Origin: Heliopora coerulea | Taxonomy: Eukaryota > Cnidaria > Anthozoa > Scleralcyonacea > Helioporidae | Assembly (NCBI GenBank): GCA_030142905.1 | Contig: JASJOG010000211.1 | Span: 248,001-312,000 of the forward strand | DNA: 64,000 bases | Reading direction: 5' to 3' | In this document: positions 59,045 through 64,000 of the stretch, piece by piece | Position numbering within the stretch: position 1 is the first letter of the stretch | Layout of the letters: the number at the start of each line of letters is the position of its first letter | The notes under the pieces: model-generated | Seen by the model: only the letters and a program-made list of their open reading frames with translations | The model's database searches: none | Told to the model about the DNA's origin: nothing | Position numbers and translations under genes: made by a program

Positions 59045-59475
59045 GCTAAATGTAAGAAAATCGCTCGTTGATACCATGGGGGTGGAGTGTTCCAAGTTTG
59101 GAAATGAGACGCATTTCCTGACTTTTGCAGCTATCATTGCTACAGGAAGCAGGAACTAAAGCTCGAATTTGCATATCCGAAGGGCTGTGATTAGCACTGT
59201 AAAAGTGCCTGGCAACAGGCTGATTAGCATCGTTCTTAGTAACAGCACGACGATACTCCCCAAACCTGTCTCAAAACTCTTCCAGTTTCTCCAATGTAGA
59301 GCATGCCACATTTACTGCATGAGATGCAGTAAATGAGATGGGAGGAGGTACAAGTGAAGTGGTGTTTGACAGTGAACTTAGATTTTTGCGCCGAAATTGT
59401 AATGGAGGAATCTATGAAACTACAGGTTTTGCAATTCTTGATGCCACAGGGAAATGTGCCCTTGGGAGACGACAT
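59045..59475 (-). pseudogene. PLE GIY-YIG endonuclease fragment
   Basis: KNCKTCSFIDSSITISAQKS, then TCTSSHLIYCISCSKCGMLY and IGETGR give the CxxC zinc finger and the GIY-YIG-like IYCISC...YIGETGR. After a frameshift near 59265 it continues FGEYRRAV.KNDANQPVARHF, then DMQIRAL and ISKLGTLHPHGINERFS, the usual C-terminal end. The reverse transcriptase is missing (5' truncation). Confidence 0.85.
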
Positions 59476-60559
59476 ATCCTGTGGTAGGGAACTATGAACT
59501 AGGGATTCGAGAAGCTTGTTTTCTATGTTTTAGATAGTGTAATAACCTCAAAAACGCCGCTGTTTCATTGGAGATGAGCTCATTGGTCCTGTTCGTGTGC
59601 CTGAAGGAGTAAAACTGACCTGTGATACGTATTGCCAGTTTCTGAAGAATGAACTTGAGCCATGGCTGGATGACGTTCCTTTGTCACGACTGAAGAAGAT
59701 CATCTTCATGCATGACAATGCCTCATCCCATGCAGCAAAGGCTACAACTGAATTTTTGGAATCACTTGGATTTAAGGACGATACGCTAATGGTTTGGCCC
59801 CCAAATTCGCCCGACTTAAGTCCCATTGAGAACTTATGGTCTATAATCAAGCGCCATGTTTATACCAATGGGAAGCAGTATTCCTCCAAAGGCGACCTGT
59901 GGATGACAGTAAAAGAATCCGCAGCTTCCATCTCTAAGTCCACTATTAAGAAACTCACAGGTTCGGCAAATGAAAGACTGTTTGAAGTAATCAGACGTCA
60001 CGGGGCTCATGTAAATAAAAAAATTTTATAAGTTAAATTGTCACGTTTTCCAGTTTATCATTATGTGAATTTCTAAAATCTTGTGTGTCAATGTATCAAC
60101 ATTGAATATAAATCAATATCAATAAAAAATTTAATGAAAAATTATTTTTCATTTCACCCCGATGCACTTAACTCTGTTTTTCCGAAATGAAACTAATATC
60201 GTGGGTCAGTAGAAAAAGACAAAAAATCAAATAAAGGTAAATTTTTTCATCAATATCAATTTGTTAAACTCGATTCAAAGTTTATGAAGTATTCTTTAAA
60301 AATTTAAACAACCTAGAATAGTTTCAAACCAGAATTGTGTCAATTTAATCAACTTTTATGAAAACTGGTATTTAAACTAATACGTGGTTCGCACCGTAGT
60401 TCTGATTTGGTGTTCTTTCTATATGTTGTTCACTTGATCCGGTATGAGGATCAATTCACGTCCGCTTGAACTCAGGTCAGTTTTTAGGCCGACCTGAACA
60501 TTTCAATCTGGCCTGATCCCTGATCGTTTTCCGATGGAGAGAAGCTTCAAGTCTTAAAA

Positions 60560-61240
60560 AAGCTCATCCATCACTAAAAGAGACTTAATCATGAACGTAA
60601 CGCTAATATTATTGAAGAGTAAATTCTTTGGCCTGGGTGTAATTTGGCAAGAACAGTTAAGGTTGTCATAAAGAGTGAAGTTGAGCAAGTTATTGTGCGT
60701 GAGGCCAAGAAAGAAAGTGTTGCATGAGTGTAGTAGTGTCAAAGTGCGTGTTCAGTCGGGCGAGTCTCAAGACGACTTTCATGTTTTTCCGACGTATTTT
60801 TAACTGCGTTCTCCTAGTTTGTTGTGCAAAGATAAAACCGTAGTCTTGATTTTGGTTACAAGGTAATCTCGGATTCTCGAAGGGAATCCATTTCAAGACG
60901 TGAATGTTTTAATTTGTGAATTTGTCGACTGAATAATTCAGAAGTAGTGTAGATTTTACTGGCCCGGAAAATAAATGACTTGATCCAAGATGTTTTCCAC
61001 GAGAAGGGCTAAACACGTTAAAAGTGGGAGTATTTACCTGTGATAGTGTTTTTTCGTTAAAAATCACTGCCATCATCTGTTATTCTTAAATCAAGAAAAT
61101 GCACGTCGTTATCTTGGAAGGAGTCAGTCTGGTCTAAGCAGTTAAATTTCGAAAGGACAAAAGGAATATCACTTTGCCTCATAAGGACTAGAGTGTCATC
61201 AACACCACGCTATGTCAATATCATTTTAGATCGATATATA
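60560..61240 (-). pseudogene. PLE reverse-transcriptase fragment
   Basis: Minus-strand, several frames: RGVDDTLVLMRQSDIPFVLS (degenerate YVDDT catalytic box), then DSFQDNDVHFLDLRITDDG, PFSWKTSWIKSFIFRASKIY and further thumb-like sequence to 60690. These are the catalytic and post-catalytic parts of PLE reverse transcriptase. It is a different copy from the PLE inside the mariner. Confidence 0.75.
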
Positions 61241-61256
61241 TATATATATATATATA
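61230..61256. repeat. (TA)n microsatellite
   Basis: TA run at the left edge of the long inverted repeat. Confidence 0.9.
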
Positions 61257-61614
61257 TGATGAAAAGTTTGTTCTCAAGCTTTTATCTCAGAAAACTTCTG
61301 AGCTCCCCAACGGGAATCGAACCCGTGTCTCCCGATTGCCGGTACGGTTGTTTTGCCACTACACTATAGGGTCTCAGACGGCAAGTATGATGTTAATTCG
61401 GGACCTGGTTCGAAATATTGATATGCCTCTTTCGTACTTGAAAGCTGAACAATATTTCGAACCAGGTCCCGAATTAACATCATACTTGCCGTCTGAGACC
61501 CTATAGTGTAGTGGCAAAACAACCGTACCGGCAATCGGGAGACACGGGTTCGATTCCCGTTGGGGAGCTCAGAAGTTTTCTGAGATAAAAGCTTGAGAAC
61601 AAACTTTTCATCAT
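61256..61614. repeat. 165-bp perfect inverted repeat, tRNA-like sequence in each arm
   Basis: 61256-61420 and 61450-61614 are identical reverse complements with a 29-base spacer. Each arm holds a tRNA-like sequence (right arm on the plus strand, about 61497-61568). It has a perfect A box TAGTGTAGTGG, perfect B box GGTTCGATTCC, a perfect T stem ACGGG/CCCGT, but poor acceptor and anticodon stems. It is thus a pol III promoter-bearing tRNA relic or SINE head, duplicated head to head. Confidence 0.9.
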
Positions 61615-61690
61615 ACATATATCCAAGCTTACAAACATCTACTCTTAGTAAGATGAAATTCACTTATATATATATATATATATATATACA

Positions 61691-63100
61691 CATGGGGTTG
61701 TCAAAAAAAAAAAGCCCCCCCCCCCCCCCCCTCCCATTAGAAACCACGTTTTTAGATAATATTTGTTGTGGAATGATTCTGAAATGACGGTTTACATGAA
61801 TTTTACACTAAACAGTGTTTCATACACTAAACACTAAACGATTGCTTTATTATTTTATTTAAATGTCAATAAACGTCAACAAAAAAAAAAACCAGTCATT
61901 TAATAGTCAATGGGGTAACCACGGCTTTTAATAACTTTTTCACATCTTCTTGGCATACTTTCAACCAGTTTCTTTAAATGATCTGGGCGCAATTTCTCCC
62001 ACTGCTCTTTTAACTGTTTGAATAGTTCGTCTTCGCTGTTACAACTTCTTCGTTCGGTTTGACGATAAAGCTCTGACCACAGGTTCTCAATGGGATTCAA
62101 ATCTGGACTTTGGGGTGGCCAGGGAAGAACTTCTATTTGCTGGTTTTGCAGATAATTTTTGACAAGGAGTGACGTGTGTTTAGGGTCATTGTCATGTTGG
62201 AAAACAAAGTCATCCCTTTGAAGTCTTCGAGCTGACGGACGCATTTGATGAATTAGGATTTGTCTGTATTTTTCCTTATTTAGTATTCCTTTAATGTGAT
62301 ACAGAGCACCAACTCCATACCACGTGAAACAATCCCACACCATTATTTTCTTCTGATGTTTAACGGTGCCTCGTAAGCATCGAGGAGAATACTTCTCTTG
62401 AGGAGTACGCCAAACATACTGACGGGTTTGACTTTGGATGCAATAGGGTGATTCGTCAGACCAAAGAACCTTTTTCCATTCTTCTATGGTCCAGTCACGA
62501 TGTCGCCGAGCAAATTCAACACGCTTACGGCGATTAACAGCGCTTACAAATGGCTTCTTTGTTTTGGCACACGTCTTTATATTCCGTTCCCGGAGACGTC
62601 GTTGAACGGTTGCTGTCGAAATTTTAGTTGATGAGCGCTCCCTTAGCGCACTGGCCAGGTCACCAGCCGTTGGGCAGACTTCTGCAGAGTCTCGTGCCTT
62701 TAAAGCTTCTCGGACCAGATAACGATCTTCTCGAGGCGTTGTTTTGCGTGGTCTACCAGAGCCAGATTTCCTTTTGCCGTTGTCTCCGTTCTTTAGTCAC
62801 CGACAAAGTTTCTTGGCCCACGAATAGCTTAAAGAAAACTCAGCAGCAATCTTCTTAGCACTCCATCCAGCCCGAATACAACCAAGAATTTGTTGATTTC
62901 TTCCAAATTTCTTCTTTGCTTTTTCCGCACTTTGTTCTTTCTGACTTCCCATCTTTCTTCACACTTTGTCACACTGACATCCAGCTTTTTAAAATGAAAA
63001 CGTCTCCACAAAAATTGTGGGACAATTTTGGACGATTTTGCATTAAGTATTATTTACAACGTGTTTCCTCTGGGGGCTCTTTTTTTTTGACAACCCCCTG
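61691..63100 (-). mobile_element. Tc1-like element, DD34E, nearly intact
   Basis: 1410 bp. The right end is CTTTTTTTTTGACAACCCCCTG followed by TA; the left end CATGGGGTTGTCAAAAAAAA is its slightly changed inverted repeat. Inserted into a (TA)n array that continues on both sides. Encodes one transposase with a single stop. Confidence 0.92.
61900..62952 (-). pseudogene. Tc1-type transposase with one premature stop
   Basis: From ATG at 62952-62950 to the stop at 61900 is 351 codons including the stop, the usual length. It reads MGSQKEQSAEKAKKKFGRNQ, a helix-turn-helix with IRAGWSAKKIAAEFSLSYSW, the GRPRKTTPRED linker and a second helix-turn-helix ending RRLRERNIK. The catalytic residues are VLWSDES, FQHDNDPKH and SPDLNPIENLW, with 34 residues between the last two. 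The only defect seen is TGA at 62797-62799, after KKLCR. Everything else is in frame. The copy is therefore young. Confidence 0.92.

Positions 63101-63102
<2 letters not shown>

Positions 63103-63138
<36 letters not shown>
63103..63138. repeat. (TA)n microsatellite
   Basis: Continuation of the TA array into which the Tc1 element is inserted. Confidence 0.9.
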
Positions 63139-63141
<3 letters not shown>

Positions 63142-63157
63142 GGCAGAACACAAACTT

Positions 63158-63275
63158 CTTGCCCGGCAGAACACAAACTTCTAAGTCGCTAGATTTGAAA
63201 TTTCTCGAATAAACTTCGTTTCAAAACTCGGATATAAAGCTAAGCGTAATTCAAGACATCAACGACAACAACAAT

Positions 63276-63329
<54 letters not shown>

Positions 63330-63447
63330 ATTGTTGTTGTCGTTGATGTCTTGAATTACGCTTAGCTTTATATCCGAGTTTTGAAACGAAGTTTATTCGA
63401 GAAATTTCAAATCTAGCGACTTAGAAGTTTGTGTTCTGCCGGGCAAG
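63158..63447. repeat. 290-bp perfect palindrome with (TA)n centre
   Basis: 63158-63302 and 63303-63447 are exact reverse complements with no spacer; the central 60 bp is TA repeat. CGGCAGAACACAAACTTCT also occurs once more just outside the left arm (63141-63159). No coding capacity. It could be a natural cruciform-forming element or an assembly fold-over. Confidence 0.9.
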
Positions 63448-63737
63448 GCATCGGTTCATGACCTAACTGCGGTCGATAAAGTAAAGCTTTCAAAATCTTT
63501 GATTGCAATGGTTTTGATCATGGCAAATCTGCCGCAACGACCTTTGCAACACGACTTTCGACGTGTTTACTGTTTACTTTACGTGTTTACTGTCATCCCT
63601 GTTGACAAAGTATGGTTTTAAATTCGAAAGAAGTTAGAACATCATACTGAGAAGAGAACAGAGCACTGTACTGCTCGAAAACAAAACTAACAGTTGACGA
63701 CATCATCCGTCTTTTGAATGTTGTTTTATCCAACAAC
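63448..63737. other. No feature seen
   Basis: Unique-looking sequence between the palindrome and the SINE. Confidence 0.5.
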
Positions 63738-64000
63738 TAAAGTAAAGTGAAATGTCCTTATTTATTCTGGCTAATCATATCAGCTTCCTGAGCTGTTGTC
63801 CCCTGAGGTCCAGTAAGGGTCACCCCTCATAGGTCCACCGTTACTACAGGAAGAAACCGGAGTACCCATGCAGAGAAAACTATCGACGCTTGATGGACTC
63901 AAACTGGAAAACATTCTTCTCACACATGACCAAGGTAACTTGAACCAGATAACTGCATAGGGCGGGATCGTACCCTAGTCACCCTAGTAGCGAGAGACAC
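63738..64000 (-). mobile_element. tRNA-derived SINE, copy 2 (cut by window end)
   Basis: The minus strand matches 46976-47233: B-box region GGGTACGATCCCG, CTATGCAGTTATCTGG, AAGTTACCTTGGTCATGTG, GGGTACTCCGGTTTCTTCCT, and GAATAAATAAGGACATTTCA before the tail. The A-box side of the head is beyond the window edge. Confidence 0.8.

Larger units (their letters stand above)
58671..59565 (-). mobile_element. Penelope-like element inserted in the mariner
   Basis: 895 bp flanked by a perfect 12-bp duplication CATTGGAGATGA (58659-58670, 59566-59577). 58710-58768 and 59507-59565 are inverted repeats (AAACAGCGGCGTT...), the inverted terminal structure PLEs often create. The minus strand holds the GIY-YIG fragment (59475-59045) and a decayed hammerhead core. 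Confidence 0.88.
58106..60031 (+). pseudogene. DD37E transposase, interrupted
   Basis: The N-terminal helix-turn-helix (NEGEKNIIIKEIAKGTTAEA, then INRHVVTVKRFLKN) is followed by a frameshift near 58250, then RDMNRLKRSVRRMPGATSVR. The catalytic residues are VLFIDES, FMHDNASSH and SPIENLW. There are 37 residues between the second aspartate and the glutamate (DD37E). The frame is cut at IIGDE by the PLE insertion at 58671-59565 and resumes as IGDELIGPVRVPEGVKL. It ends AHVNKKIL-stop. Apart from one frameshift and the insertion it is intact, so it was active recently. Confidence 0.9.
57889..60209 (+). mobile_element. Tc1/mariner element of DD37E type, split by a PLE
   Basis: The left end CAGTGCGACCCACGGTATTAG and right end (reverse strand CTGACCCACGATATTAG) are inverted repeats flanked by TA. 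Without the 895-bp PLE insertion and its 12-bp duplication the element is about 1.4 kb, the usual size. It lies 86 bp downstream of ATM exon 13. Confidence 0.9.

Noticed and set aside
61310..61568. Functional tRNA genes in the long inverted repeat
   Set aside because: A and B boxes and the T stem are good, but acceptor and anticodon stems do not pair properly and there is no standard anticodon loop with T33.
1..64000. CRISPR arrays, operons, bacterial promoters or rRNA genes
   Set aside because: Spliced metazoan genes and eukaryotic transposons throughout; no spaced identical repeats or rRNA sequence were seen.

Overview
The window is a piece of animal (metazoan) nuclear genome, about two-thirds A+T, with spliced genes, GT-AG introns and heavy transposon load. 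It holds the 5' halves of two conserved genes arranged head to head. On the minus strand is liprin-beta (PPFIBP family): six coding exons between 15675 and 5189, 303 codons, all joining in phase. On the plus strand is the ATM checkpoint kinase: thirteen coding exons between 16236 and 57802, exactly 509 codons, all joining in phase and matching the N-terminal TAN/HEAT region of ATM. Both genes run off the window. The 560 bp between their start codons is a candidate bidirectional promoter. In vertebrates the head-to-head partner of ATM is NPAT, so this pairing is different. The host is probably a marine invertebrate, perhaps an anthozoan cnidarian. That is inferred from gene divergence and transposon mix, not proven.

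Layout. 1-5188: liprin-beta intron with MITE-like inverted repeats. 5189-15675: liprin-beta exons; the introns carry a decayed Ty3/gypsy element (7190-10335), a non-autonomous hAT (12838-13747) and a repeat shared with two places in ATM. 15676-16235: shared promoter. 16236-57802: ATM exons separated by large introns with a LINE tail (17740-18400), Tigger/pogo-like MITEs (20410-21161, 30518-31480), a hAT MITE with perfect 8-bp target duplication (26299-27025), a piggyBac-like MITE, foldback elements, a Tc1 remnant, a Penelope-like element (PLE) followed by a tRNA-derived SINE, an internally deleted mariner, and two minus-strand LINEs with a restriction-like endonuclease. 57803-64000: an ATM intron packed with young insertions: a DD37E mariner/Tc1 element split by a PLE, a PLE reverse-transcriptase fragment, a 165-bp perfect inverted repeat with a tRNA-like sequence in each arm, a nearly intact DD34E Tc1, a 290-bp perfect palindrome, and a second copy of the SINE.

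The least ordinary signals are hammerhead-ribozyme-like motifs. One at 50157-50199 has an intact consensus core with all three helices and a GUC cleavage site. A second, directly after a PLE GIY-YIG reading frame (54780-54823), is nearly complete. Several decayed versions lie beside other PLE ends. Hammerheads in PLEs are known; the number and arrangement in one window, together with tRNA-like palindromes, deserve a check.
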